From CAYRNR01 sp964425605 (GTDB lineage Bacteria; Myxococcota_A; UBA796; UBA9615; CAYRNR01), in assembly GCA_964425605.1 (NCBI GenBank), contig CAYRNR010000015.1, forward strand, positions 1-64,000: a DNA stretch of 64,000 bases, given 5' to 3'. The notes under the pieces were generated by a model. It was given only the letters and a program-made list of their open reading frames with translations, searched no databases and had not been told where the DNA came from. Shown piece by piece: positions 17,091 to 25,706 of this stretch (positions within the stretch are counted from its first letter, which is position 1; each line of letters starts with the position of its first letter). The translations under genes and the position numbers were made by a program.

Positions 17091-17661
17091 CCTCTGCGAG
17101 GCCCTCCGGGTCCTGCGCGCGGGCGGTGTGGTGCTCCACCCCACCGAGACGGTGTACGGGTTCGGCTGCGACGGGCGGTCCGAGCCGGCGTGCAGGCGCG
17201 TTCGTGAGCTCAAGGGCGTCGCCCCGGACCGGCCGCTGATCTGGCTCGTGCGCGACCTGGACCAGGCGCGCGAGGTCGCCCACCTGACCCCGCAGGCCGT
17301 CCACCTGGCCGAGGCTTTCTGGCCCGGGCCCCTCACGCTGGTGGTGCGACGGGGGGAGGGCACCCAGGCGTTGCGCGTGAGCCCCCACCCCGTGGTCGGC
17401 GAGCTGCTGGCGCGCCTGGGACGGCCGCTGACCTCCACGTCGGCCAATCGAACGGGCGAGCCCCCGCCCACCACCGCCGCCCGGGCCTCCTGGCACGGCG
17501 ACCGAGGACCGGACGTCCTCCTCGACGCAGGCCCTTGCGCTGGCGCCGTTGGGTCGTCCATCGTGGACTGCACCGGCACCCGCCCGAAGCTGCTGCGAGC
17601 CGGGGATCTCGACGTGGCGCGACTGCTCGAGGTCGAGGAGATCGACACCGATGGCGTCTGA
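16984..17661 (+). CDS. TsaC/Sua5/YrdC-type threonylcarbamoyl-AMP synthase
   Basis: Homology runs from ADLCEALRVLRAGGVVL (about 17089) to the stop. Key family features are HPTETVYGFGCDG, the LKGVAPDRPLIWLV block and LTSTSANRTGEPPPTT. Family knowledge: uses Thr, bicarbonate and ATP to make TC-AMP for tRNA t6A37. The start is uncertain. The only standard start upstream of the homology is GTG 16984, which would overlap purE by 107 nt; CTG 17113 or GTG 17128 would shorten the N-terminal helix. The usual KRSxxxP basic patch is reduced here (KGVAPDRP). The function pairs with TcdA encoded nearby on the other strand. Confidence 0.82.
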   Translation: MIPRFANASRPSARTTVPRCWRTPPRWSGTTPSEADLCEALRVLRAGGVVLHPTETVYGFGCDGRSEPACRRVRELKGVAPDRPLIWLVRDLDQAREVAHLTPQAVHLAEAFWPGPLTLVVRRGEGTQALRVSPHPVVGELLARLGRPLTSTSANRTGEPPPTTAARASWHGDRGPDVLLDAGPCAGAVGSSIVDCTGTRPKLLRAGDLDVARLLEVEEIDTDGV

Positions 17662-18886
17662 CCTGCGATCGTACGTACTGGCCACGGGCCGGGAGGTCGC
17701 CCCGTTCGGCGACGCGCCCGGCGACACGCGGATCCTCAACCGCTCCCTGCGCGAGCGGCAGGAGGAGGCCCTCACCCTGGCCGGCGTCTCCGCCCCCATG
17801 GACGCCGCGACCCTGGCGGACGTCACCTCGTTCCCCTGCGTGGTGGTGGCCGATCACACCTGGTTCACCCGCACCCTGCTCGAGGACTTCCTGGGGCAGG
17901 CCCGGCAGGCCGGCGTATCGGCCCGCTGCGGCATCGCAGCGTCGGTGTTCGTGGAGGCCACCGCCTCCCTCCAGGACCTCGATCGGTTCCCCGACGAGGA
18001 CGGGGGCGCCGCCTACGACCTGTGGTACCTCACCGGGCCCGTGTCGAGCACCGACGACCTGCGCTCCCTCACCCCCCTCGCCGTGGACCCCGACGAGAAG
18101 GTCGAGGAGCCGCGCCTGCCGCCACAGTTCGTCAACGAGCACACGCCCACCCGCGTTGCCGTCACCAGCCGCGGCGCCATCCACGTCACCCACTGGGCCC
18201 TCGTGCTGCGCGCCAACCTCGCCGCCTTCGTCGCCACCCTCAAGGACCTGTGGGAGCGCCGGCCGATCTACATCGTCCTGCGCTTCGTCATGGACCGCCT
18301 CTTCGGCCGCTTCCGTCGCGTCCGCCTCAGCCGCACCGGCAAGGGCTGCGAGATCCACCCCACCGCCGTGGTCGAGGGCTCCTGGCTCGGCGAGAACGTC
18401 AAGATCGGCGCCGGCGCCGTCATCCAGGGCTCCGTCATCGGCAACGACACCATCGTCGAGGAGGCCGCCGTCGTCGAGCTCTCCACCATCGGTCACCGGT
18501 GCTGGATCGGCCGCAACACCGTCATGTTCATGTCCGTGATGTACGACGGCGTCTTCTCCGGCCACCGCCTCACCCAGGCCTGCCTCTTCGGCCAGGACGT
18601 CTGCACCACCGGCGGCGGCTACCTCATCGACCTCAACTTCACCGGCCCCGTCAAGGTCCTCAAGGACGGCGCCGTCGTCGACTCAGGTACCAACTTCCTC
18701 GGCGTCTGCCTCGGCCACCGCGTCACCATGGGCACCGGCATGTGGATCCACGGCGGCCGCGAGGTCCCCAATGACACCTTCCTCATCCGTGATCCTGCTG
18801 ACGTCATCGTCAAGATCCCGAGCGAGGTCGTGCCCGGCGAGCCGATGACGTTGAAGGATGGGAAGCTGGTGAAGTGGGAGCCGTGA
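17651..18886 (+). CDS. Left-handed beta-helix (hexapeptide) acyltransferase-like protein
   Basis: 411 aa, ATG overlapping the previous stop region. An alpha/beta N-terminal half (about 1-205, similar in plan to a GlmU-type nucleotidyl-transferase but without a clear pyrophosphorylase signature) leads to hexapeptide-repeat coils from about 230 (IHPTAVVEGSWLGENVKIG, VIQGSVIGNDTIVEE, STIGHRCWIGRN). A long insertion VMYDGVFSGHRLTQACLFG interrupts the helix. This may be a sugar- or lipid-acyl/nucleotidyl transferase; substrate unknown. Wobble bases are almost all C between 18.1 and 18.79 kb, then switch to G in the last 90 nt. The 3' end overlaps the convergent tcdA gene. Confidence 0.72.
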   Translation: MASDLRSYVLATGREVAPFGDAPGDTRILNRSLRERQEEALTLAGVSAPMDAATLADVTSFPCVVVADHTWFTRTLLEDFLGQARQAGVSARCGIAASVFVEATASLQDLDRFPDEDGGAAYDLWYLTGPVSSTDDLRSLTPLAVDPDEKVEEPRLPPQFVNEHTPTRVAVTSRGAIHVTHWALVLRANLAAFVATLKDLWERRPIYIVLRFVMDRLFGRFRRVRLSRTGKGCEIHPTAVVEGSWLGENVKIGAGAVIQGSVIGNDTIVEEAAVVELSTIGHRCWIGRNTVMFMSVMYDGVFSGHRLTQACLFGQDVCTTGGGYLIDLNFTGPVKVLKDGAVVDSGTNFLGVCLGHRVTMGTGMWIHGGREVPNDTFLIRDPADVIVKIPSEVVPGEPMTLKDGKLVKWEP

Positions 18887-19628
18887 GGCTCCCTATCACC
18901 ACCCCCGCCGCCGCCATCCCAAACGCCCCCGTCACACACCCCAGCGTCCCCTCGATCGGCTGCTTCCGCGGCATCCCGTCCGGGCCCTTGTCCCCCGGAC
19001 CAGGCAGCCGTGGATGCCGATACCTCGGCTCGGTCGAGAACACGGCCGGCACGCCGATGGCTTCCGAGAGGTCCCGCTCATACTTCTTGCGCAGGATGTG
19101 GCGGAGGTCGCGGGCGATGGGATCGACGCGGGTCTGGGCCAGGTCGACGACCTCGATGCGGGTGGGATCGAGGCGGGCGCCAGCGCCGGTGGAGGTGACG
19201 ATGGGGATGCTGCGCTGGAGGCAGAGCTCGATGAGCAGCGACTTGTCGGTGAGCAGATCGATGGCGTCGACCACGTGGTCGAAGGTGGGTTCGAGGAGTG
19301 TGTCGGCGCAGGTGACGTCGAGGCGGCGCTTGACGGTGTTCACGCGGACGTCGGGGCGGATGGCGGCGAAGCGCTCGGCGAGGACGTCGACCTTGGGACG
19401 GCCGAGGGCGGTCTCGGTGGCCGGGAGCTGACGGTTGAAGTCGGTGGGGGAGACGGTGTCGAAGTCCACGAGGGTGAGCTCGCCGACACCGGCGCGGACG
19501 AGCATCTCCGCGGCCCATGATCCCACGCCGCCGACGCCGACACAGAGGACGTGGGCGCGGGCGAGGCGGCCCATGGCGTCCTCGCCGAGGAGCTGGGCCG
19601 TGCGGCCCAATCGGGGGGTCTCTTCCAT
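18810..19628 (-). CDS. tcdA: tRNA threonylcarbamoyladenosine dehydratase TcdA (ThiF/HesA-type)
   Basis: 272 aa, ATG at 19628 (TTG at 19634, overlapping the tatD stop, is an alternative). Nucleotide-binding VGVGGVGSWAAEML, adenylation residues VDFDTV and NRQLPAT, VDAIDLLTDKSLL and GCVTGAFG fit TcdA/CsdL. Activates the t6A carboxylate with ATP to form the cyclic ct6A. The last 25 residues (Ser/Arg-rich) are read antisense to the end of the beta-helix gene, giving a 77-nt convergent overlap. This looks like a stop-loss extension. Confidence 0.88.
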   Translation of the reverse strand: MEETPRLGRTAQLLGEDAMGRLARAHVLCVGVGGVGSWAAEMLVRAGVGELTLVDFDTVSPTDFNRQLPATETALGRPKVDVLAERFAAIRPDVRVNTVKRRLDVTCADTLLEPTFDHVVDAIDLLTDKSLLIELCLQRSIPIVTSTGAGARLDPTRIEVVDLAQTRVDPIARDLRHILRKKYERDLSEAIGVPAVFSTEPRYRHPRLPGPGDKGPDGMPRKQPIEGTLGCVTGAFGMAAAGVVIGSLTAPTSPASHPSTSSARRARPRSGS

Positions 19629-19630
19629 GG

Positions 19631-20392
19631 TCAATCCAGTCGTAGCAGTCGTCGGACGGCGTCATCGGAGCGACTCGCGAGCTCGTCGGGAGCCTCGCCG
19701 CGGATCTTCGCGACCGTGGCCAGCGCGTCCAGGACGGCCCTGGGCTCGTTGCGCTCTGCGCGGCTCGCGGCCATGTAGGGCGCGTCCGTCTCCAGCACGA
19801 TGCGGTGCACGCGCACGGACGTGAGGGCGCGCACGGCCTTGTCCGAGCGGCCGGCGGTGTTGCCGAACCCGAAGCAGAATCCCAGGGCGTGGTAGTCGCC
19901 GACGAGGTCTGCGGGACCGGAGTAGGCGTGCATGATCCCGCCTCGGGGCACGGGGACCTCCCCGAGCAGCTCGAGCATGAGGCCGTGGGCGCGCACGCAG
20001 TGCACGATGATCGGGAGGTCGAGGTCGCGCGCGAGGGCGAGCTGAGCGCGGGCGGCGTCGAGCTGCCGGTCGCGGTTGCCGGGGACCGACCAGGAGCGGC
20101 GGTCCAGGCCGATCTCTCCGAGAGCGGGCGCGGACGCCAGGTGAGCCCCGAGGGCGTCGATGGCCGCGGTCAGCTCGGCGCCGGGGAGGGAGTCGGCCTC
20201 GGTGGGGTGGAGTCCGGGGACGGCGACGGCGCCGGGCACGCCCTCACAGGCGGCGAGCTGGGCGGCGAACCGATCGGGATGGACCCCCGGCACGACGAAT
20301 CCCGTGACGCCGGCGGCGTTCGCGCGGGCCACGACCTGGTCCCGGTCGGGGTCGAAGGCGGGATCGTCGAGGTGGCAGTGGGAGTCGATCAC
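19631..20392 (-). CDS. TatD-family metal-dependent hydrolase
   Basis: 253 aa, GTG start. Metal ligands expected for the family are all present: H5 and H7 in DSHCHLD, E in GEIGLD, H in IVHCVRA, H in MHAYSG and D in LETDAPYM. Family knowledge: TatD-type phosphoesterase or 3'-5' DNA exonuclease with a TIM-barrel fold, cytoplasmic. Its TGA lies 3 nt from the tcdA ATG, so the two form a short minus-strand operon. Confidence 0.92.
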   Translation of the reverse strand: MIDSHCHLDDPAFDPDRDQVVARANAAGVTGFVVPGVHPDRFAAQLAACEGVPGAVAVPGLHPTEADSLPGAELTAAIDALGAHLASAPALGEIGLDRRSWSVPGNRDRQLDAARAQLALARDLDLPIIVHCVRAHGLMLELLGEVPVPRGGIMHAYSGPADLVGDYHALGFCFGFGNTAGRSDKAVRALTSVRVHRIVLETDAPYMAASRAERNEPRAVLDALATVAKIRGEAPDELASRSDDAVRRLLRLD

Positions 20393-20433
20393 CGCCGTAG
20401 GGTACTACGGCGCGGGGAGAGGAGGGAGGGGGC

Positions 20434-21999
20434 TCACATGCGGTTGAACACGAAGGGGTAGGTGACGATGACGATGCCGTTGCCGGCGGGGCGGGGGAAC
20501 TGGAAGCGCATGAAGCGATCCGCGAGGCAGTTCTCGACCACGGCGTTCTGCAGCGTGGTGCTCTCGACGCGCGACTGGCTCACGGAGCCGTCCTTGGCGA
20601 TGACGAACCGCATCACGACCTTGCCGTGCAGGTCAGGCGCGCGGTTGAGCTCCTTCTGGTAGCAGTACCGGATCTGGCTCAAGTGCTGCTTGATCACCCG
20701 GTCGATCTGGGACTTGTCCAGGGCGCCCAGCAGGATCGGGTCCTCCGTGGTGACCTCGCCGGGGACGCGGCCGATACGATCGCCCGCGTAGCCGCCCTTG
20801 TGGCCGTAGCCGGAGACGCCGTCGCCGCCGCGGTCCCGGGTTCCCATCCCGCCGAGGCCCTCGCCGTCGCCGCCCCCGCCGAGGCCGCTGCCCCGCGAGA
20901 ACAGCCCGCCGCTGCCGTACTGGCTGCCGTACTGCGAGCCGATCACGCCGCCGACGTGGGCGCTGTGGCCCATGCTCAGGCCGCCGTCTCCGAACATGTT
21001 GTTGTTCGATTCCATCTGGTTGAGGTCGGCGAGCAGGCCGTGGCTCTCGGCGATGGTCTTGTCCAGCTGGGCCTGGCTGCGGGCGACCTTGGTGCCGCGG
21101 GCGTGCTTGAGGCGGTGCTCCTTCTTGCCGATCTTGCCCTCCTCGCCCTTGGCGCGCTTGCCCTCACCCGCGTCGGGGTCGGTCCCGGTGACGATCTTCT
21201 TCTCGGGCGGAGGCGGAGGCTCGGGGAGGTAGACCGCCTCGGCGAGGCGCTGGGGCACGCGGACCAGCTCGTGGGACGGATCGTACGGGGTGGACTGGAT
21301 GACCAGACCGAGCACGAGCCCCACGAAGGCGATCAACAGGAACAGACCCATGAAGGTCATGTCCATGCCCTGGCCGATGCTCGCCACGACGCGCCGGGCC
21401 GCGACGACCTCGCGCACGGCGAACGTGTGGGGGCCGACGTTCAGCACGAGCCGGGCGCCGCTGGGCAGCGCGCAACGATGGCCGTGGGTGGCCGGCGTGG
21501 CCGTGCCGTCCTCCACGAGCTCCTGCAGGGACCGTCGGCCGCGATCGTCCTCCAGGTAGCCGGTGAACTGGGGCGTGAAGCGGACGAAGGTGCCGGCCGC
21601 GCCGCGCTCCACCAGCCGGAAACGGGGGCCCGGGAGGTGCTCGCTGTCCACGAAGAAGGACTGGGGCTGCTCGAGCCCGCGGGTCTCGTCGAAGAGCAAC
21701 CCTGCGGAGAATCCCATGAGGGAGATCCCCGCGCCTGCGGTGGCCACGGCCGCCGAGGAGGTGGCCACGCCGGCCGCGCAGCCGAGGGCGAGGGGGGCCA
21801 GGCCCGCGACGCTGGCCGCGGGCACGGGCCTGCGCACCGAGTCGCCGAGGATCAGCTCGGAGCAGTCCGCGCCGAGGTGCCGGACGTCCATGAGGGTACC
21901 GTTCCAGATCTGCCCCACCTCGACGACGCGAGGGACCTTCGGGTCGTCTCCCAGGGGGCCTTGCTGTGGACGGCTGACGAGTTCGAGTGCCGAGTTCAT
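20434..21999 (-). CDS. AgmX/PglI C-terminal-domain TonB-like membrane protein
   Basis: 521 aa. ATG at 21999 is preferred to an upstream ATG at 22023 because AGGAGAAG sits 6-8 nt before it. Two hydrophobic regions: an Ala/Gly-rich one at about 65-105 and a strong helix MGLFLLIAFVGLVLGLVI at about 220-240. A Pro-rich then Lys-rich spacer and a Gly-rich low-complexity region (about 330-410) follow. The C-terminal 90 residues (SQIRYCYQKELNRAPDLHG, GSVSQSRVESTTL and PFVFNRM at the end) match the TonB-like AgmX/PglI domain found mainly in myxobacteria and relatives. Suggests energised envelope transport or gliding-type machinery; the role here is not known. Confidence 0.85.
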   Translation of the reverse strand: MNSALELVSRPQQGPLGDDPKVPRVVEVGQIWNGTLMDVRHLGADCSELILGDSVRRPVPAASVAGLAPLALGCAAGVATSSAAVATAGAGISLMGFSAGLLFDETRGLEQPQSFFVDSEHLPGPRFRLVERGAAGTFVRFTPQFTGYLEDDRGRRSLQELVEDGTATPATHGHRCALPSGARLVLNVGPHTFAVREVVAARRVVASIGQGMDMTFMGLFLLIAFVGLVLGLVIQSTPYDPSHELVRVPQRLAEAVYLPEPPPPPEKKIVTGTDPDAGEGKRAKGEEGKIGKKEHRLKHARGTKVARSQAQLDKTIAESHGLLADLNQMESNNNMFGDGGLSMGHSAHVGGVIGSQYGSQYGSGGLFSRGSGLGGGGDGEGLGGMGTRDRGGDGVSGYGHKGGYAGDRIGRVPGEVTTEDPILLGALDKSQIDRVIKQHLSQIRYCYQKELNRAPDLHGKVVMRFVIAKDGSVSQSRVESTTLQNAVVENCLADRFMRFQFPRPAGNGIVIVTYPFVFNRM

Positions 22000-22222
22000 T
22001 TGCCTTCTCCTGGGGCGCTTCATACCGATAAGTATGTTCTACCCTTTGGCAGCACCACCTACAAGTATGTATTTGTCAAGAGATCGCCAAGTCCCAACAG
22101 CTCAACCATTTGGATTTCCACGATTTCTTCTCCTGCTGTCGAGACCATGAGGCCGGAATCCAAAATCCCACCCTCCCTCTACCCAACGCGCGAGCTACAA
22201 TCCCGTCACTCCTGGTGAGCCC
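22000..22222. other. Divergent intergenic region between the AgmX-like gene and lptE
   Basis: About 220 nt, richer in A/T than the surroundings. ACATACTT occurs twice on the minus strand about 36 nt apart, and TTGACA is at 22074-22079 (minus) without a well-placed -10. A TACAAT (22196-22201) before lptE has no convincing -35. Promoters are presumably here but cannot be fixed by eye. Confidence 0.4.
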
Positions 22223-22756
22223 TTGAAGCGACTGACGACCACCTTGATGCTCCTCGTCCTGCTGGCCCCCACGGGCTGCGGCTACCGCGTCCTGACCCGT
22301 GAGGCGCTCGCGCCCGGCGGGGTCAGCCGGCTGTCGGTCCCGCTGCTGGTCAACCAGACCGAACACGTGGGCGTTGAATCGGACCTCACCGGACACCTGG
22401 TGGACGCCATGGACCGCTACCGCGCCGTGCTCGTCACCGACAGCGCGCCCGACGCGGTCCTCGAGGGCACGCTGCGGCAGGCAGGCCTGAGGCCGACCAC
22501 GTCCGTGGGGGGCACGAGCCACCGGCACCAGGCGTTTCGCGTGTCGCTGTTGCTGGATCTGAGGCTGCGCCGGGTGGGCAGCGACGAGGTGATCTGGCAG
22601 GTCAGCGGCCTGCGGCGCGAGGAGGACTACGACATGGGCCCGGTGATCGTCGGGGAGGACATCCTCGCGGCCGAGCAGCTTCGTCGCGCGGCCCTGGTGG
22701 CCGCGGGCCAGCGCCTGGTCGAGGAGGGCGTCGACCTCATGATGGGAGGAAGCTGA
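22223..22756 (+). CDS. lptE: LptE-family LPS-assembly lipoprotein
   Basis: 177 aa, TTG start. The signal peptide ends in LLAPTGCGYRV, a lipobox followed by the GYR(V/L) typical of LptE. The remainder alternates beta strands with a C-terminal helix, the usual LptE plan. Family knowledge: it plugs the LptD barrel that delivers LPS to the outer surface. Its stop shares a base with the holA ATG, as lptE-holA neighbourhoods commonly do. The length and order support the call; the sequence alone is weakly conserved. Confidence 0.82.
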   Translation: MKRLTTTLMLLVLLAPTGCGYRVLTREALAPGGVSRLSVPLLVNQTEHVGVESDLTGHLVDAMDRYRAVLVTDSAPDAVLEGTLRQAGLRPTTSVGGTSHRHQAFRVSLLLDLRLRRVGSDEVIWQVSGLRREEDYDMGPVIVGEDILAAEQLRRAALVAAGQRLVEEGVDLMMGGS

Positions 22757-23805
22757 TGGCGCGGGGCCCGGACCAGTCGGCGGCGAAGCTCGAGACGGAC
22801 CTCAGGAGCAAGAACGTCCGCGGCGTGTACCTGCTCTTCGGCAAGGAGGGCTACCTGGTCGGCGAGTACCGGCGGCGCCTGGAGGAGGTGGCGCTGGAGG
22901 GTAGCCTCGGCGCGTTCAACCGCACCGTGCTCGCGGGCGCCCGCGCCAAGCCCGAGGAGGTGGAGGAGGCCGTGCGCACCGTGCCCATGCTCGGCGGGCG
23001 GCGGCTGGTGGTGGTCGAGCGCATCGACGAGGGTGACAAGAAGCAGACCACGGCGTTGCTGGACGCCCTCACGGAGGTCGTGAAGGCGAACATCCCGTCT
23101 GCGGTGCTGCTCGTGACCGCGACCACGGTGGACCGCCGCCGCAAGTTCTACAAGGCCGTCACCAAGCACGGCCTGGCCGTGGAGTGCCGCCCCATGTGGG
23201 ACCGGGAGCTCCGCGGCTGGGTGGTGGGTGAGGCTCGTCGCCTGGGCAAGGCGCTGGACCCGGACGCGGCCCATCTGCTCATGGACATGGTGGGCAACGA
23301 CCTGGGCAAGATGCACAACGAGCTCGTCAAGCTCGTGAACTACGTGGGCGAGCAGCCCTCCATCGGGCTCGAGGACGCCGAGAAGACCGTCGCCGATCTG
23401 AAGCTGTCCACCGTCTACGATCTGACCGAGGCGCTCGGGACCGGGCAGCTGGCACCGGCGCTGCTGGCATTGAACAAGCTCGCAGAGTCTGGCGCGCCCC
23501 AGGTGCGTACCCTGTGGTTCGTCACCCAGCACTTCCGGTCGCTCCTCTCCGCCCGGGAGGCCATGGATCGAGGCGTGGACCCGGAGACCGCCCTGATGCA
23601 GGTGGGCGTGCGCAAGAACGTGGTGTGGAAGGTCAAGCGACAGCTACCGACCCGCAACGTGGCCCAGCTGAGGCGCGCGCTGATTCGCATCGCCCAGCTG
23701 GACGACGACCTGCGCCGGAGCAAGGTGCCCGCGCAGCTGTTGCTCGATCAGCTGGTCCTGGATCTGTGTGAGAGGGGGAGGGGAGTCAGGCCTGGAGCCC
23801 GTTGA
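22756..23805 (+). CDS. holA: DNA polymerase III subunit delta HolA
   Basis: 349 aa. N-terminal AAA+-like fold with VYLLFGKEGYLVGEYRRRL, a central VRTVPMLGGRRLVVVERID block, and a C-terminal helical collar domain (KLAESGAPQVRTLWFVTQHFR). The delta wrench opens the beta clamp. Its 3' end overlaps the rpsT stop by 20 nt on the opposite strand. Confidence 0.93.
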   Translation: MARGPDQSAAKLETDLRSKNVRGVYLLFGKEGYLVGEYRRRLEEVALEGSLGAFNRTVLAGARAKPEEVEEAVRTVPMLGGRRLVVVERIDEGDKKQTTALLDALTEVVKANIPSAVLLVTATTVDRRRKFYKAVTKHGLAVECRPMWDRELRGWVVGEARRLGKALDPDAAHLLMDMVGNDLGKMHNELVKLVNYVGEQPSIGLEDAEKTVADLKLSTVYDLTEALGTGQLAPALLALNKLAESGAPQVRTLWFVTQHFRSLLSAREAMDRGVDPETALMQVGVRKNVVWKVKRQLPTRNVAQLRRALIRIAQLDDDLRRSKVPAQLLLDQLVLDLCERGRGVRPGAR

Positions 23806-24052
23806 CGGCGCGCGTGAGGCGTCCGATGGTCCTCGAGGCGGTGCGGCGGTGGATCACGCCCTTGCTCTGGGTCGCGTCCACGAGGCGGGTGGCCTCGGCC
23901 AGCAACTTCTTGGCGTTGTCCACGTCCTCGGCTGCGATGGCCTCGCGGACCTTCTTGATGGCCGTCCTCATCCGGGAACGGTAGTGCACGTTGCGCTGCC
24001 TACGAATCTCACCCTGACGCAGACGCTTGATGGCCGACTTGTGATGGGGCAC
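23786..24052 (-). CDS. rpsT: 30S ribosomal protein S20
   Basis: 88 aa, the expected length. GTG start at 24052 preceded by GGAGGAGAGAC. Pattern HHKSAIKRLRQGEIRRQRN, then RMRTAIKKVREAIAA and IHRRTASRTIGRL, all helical and basic. Binds 16S rRNA in the small subunit. A good promoter lies about 45 nt upstream. Confidence 0.97.
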   Translation of the reverse strand: MPHHKSAIKRLRQGEIRRQRNVHYRSRMRTAIKKVREAIAAEDVDNAKKLLAEATRLVDATQSKGVIHRRTASRTIGRLTRAVNGLQA

Positions 24053-24095
24053 CGTCTCTCCTCCAGGCACGGCGAGCGGGCCGTGCGACCGGGCG

Positions 24096-24124
24096 TATCT
24101 ACCGAAGCCTCTCTCTGCTGTCAA
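24096..24124 (-). promoter_or_regulatory. Sigma-70-type promoter of rpsT
   Basis: On the minus strand: TTGACA (24124-24119), a 17-nt spacer, and TAGATA (24101-24096). The predicted start near 24089 gives a leader of about 37 nt. Confidence 0.65.
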
Positions 24125-24251
24125 GCCCCATCGGCAGAGACAGGTGCCGGTTTTCCTTGCCGAATCGGTCTCGACCGGAACACTGGTACACTGTAGGGAG
24201 CGACAGCGGAGCACAAAAAGCGGGGTGATCTGTCCGACGTCACCCCCGAGG

Positions 24252-24280
24252 TTTCCACCGGGACACGACAGCAGTACAAT
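24252..24280 (+). promoter_or_regulatory. Candidate promoter of the UDP-glucose dehydrogenase gene
   Basis: TTTCCA (24252-24257, weak -35), a 17-nt spacer, TACAAT (24275-24280, 5/6 -10), 25 nt before the ATG. Confidence 0.4.
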
Positions 24281-24305
24281 CCCTGACTCTTCACGCGAGG
24301 GCACC

Positions 24306-25610
24306 ATGAAGGTTTGTGTCATTGGTACGGGCTACGTCGGGCTGGTCGTCGGTACCTGCCTGGCCGAGATCGGACACCATGTCTCCTGTGTGGACGTGGA
24401 CGAGCGCAAGATCGCCGTCCTGCGTTCGGGCGGCATCCCCATCTACGAGCCCGGGCTCGCGGAGATGGTCCGGGGCAACTCGGTCGGAGGAAGGATGGAC
24501 TTCCACACCTCCCTCGAGACCGGGCTCGGCGAGGCACAGGTGGTGTTCATCGCCGTGGGTACACCCCCGGGATCGGGGGGCGCGGCTGACGTATCCATGG
24601 TCCACGGCGTGGCCCGTGAGATCGGCCAGCTGATGCGCACCCGCACGGCCGTGGTCATCAAGTCCACCGTACCTGTGGGGACGGCCCGCCGGGTGGAGGA
24701 GATCATCGACGGCGTGACGGACCAGACCTTCGCGGTGGTCAGCAACCCCGAGTTCCTGCGCGAGGGCCGCGCCATCGCGGACTTCATGGAGCCGGATCGG
24801 ACCGTGGTGGGCACCGACGAGCTGTGGGCCCGCGAGACCATGGAGTCCCTGTACCGCCCCCTCATCGACGAACGCCGGCCAGTGCTGTTCATGGGCAACG
24901 CCTCGGCGGAGATGGTCAAGTACGCGGCCAACGCGTTCCTGGCCACCAAGATCTCGTTCATCAACGAGGTGGCCAACCTGTGCGACCGCATCCACGCCAA
25001 CGTGGACCACGTGCGCCGGGGCATCGGCACCGACCAGCGCATCGGCACCAAGTTCCTCAACCCCGGCATCGGCTACGGAGGCTCGTGCTTCCCCAAGGAC
25101 GTGCGGGCGATGATCGACATGGGGCGGCGCTACAGCTACCCGATGCGCATCTGCGAGGCCGTGGAGTCGGTGAACAACGAGCAGAAGACCCGCCTGGCCA
25201 GCCTCATGGAGAAGCACTACCGCGGCGAGCTCGCGGGCAAGCACGTGGCCGTGTGGGGCACGTCGTTCAAGCCCCAGACCGACGACATGCGCGAGGCCCC
25301 CTCGGTGATCATCATCGACCGGCTGCTCGAGCGCGGCGCCACGGTCTGCGTCTTCGATCCCGAGGCCCTGGGGAACGTCCGCGAGAGCTACGGCGACCGG
25401 ATCGGGTACGCCGAGGACATGTGGAGCGTGCTCGAGGGCGCGAACGCGCTGGCCATCTGCACCGAGTGGAACGCATTCCTGCGGCCGGATTTCCCCAAGA
25501 TCCGCGAGGCCATGGGTGACGAGCCCGTCATCTTCGACGGCCGCAACATCTATGATCCGGCCGTCCCGCGGTCCCACGGATTCACGTATTACAGTATCGG
25601 CCGCAAGTAG
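24306..25610 (+). CDS. ugd: UDP-glucose 6-dehydrogenase
   Basis: 434 aa. N-terminal NAD Rossmann motif VIGTGYVGLVVG, the central helix with EMVKYAANAFLATKISFINE, and the catalytic Cys261 in GYGGSCFPKDV. C-terminal UDP-binding domain with WGTSFKPQTDDMREAPS. Oxidises UDP-glucose twice to UDP-glucuronate, used for capsule or LPS sugars. It stands alone between rpsT and pyrR. Confidence 0.95.
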   Translation: MKVCVIGTGYVGLVVGTCLAEIGHHVSCVDVDERKIAVLRSGGIPIYEPGLAEMVRGNSVGGRMDFHTSLETGLGEAQVVFIAVGTPPGSGGAADVSMVHGVAREIGQLMRTRTAVVIKSTVPVGTARRVEEIIDGVTDQTFAVVSNPEFLREGRAIADFMEPDRTVVGTDELWARETMESLYRPLIDERRPVLFMGNASAEMVKYAANAFLATKISFINEVANLCDRIHANVDHVRRGIGTDQRIGTKFLNPGIGYGGSCFPKDVRAMIDMGRRYSYPMRICEAVESVNNEQKTRLASLMEKHYRGELAGKHVAVWGTSFKPQTDDMREAPSVIIIDRLLERGATVCVFDPEALGNVRESYGDRIGYAEDMWSVLEGANALAICTEWNAFLRPDFPKIREAMGDEPVIFDGRNIYDPAVPRSHGFTYYSIGRK

Positions 25611-25706
25611 CGTTCTTCCTCTCGGATCCCCTTCCCCCCGCGCGCGCTTTTCTCTATAACTGCGCCCGAAGATCCAGCGGTGGATCCCCAGCACCGGGAG
25701 GCGGCG

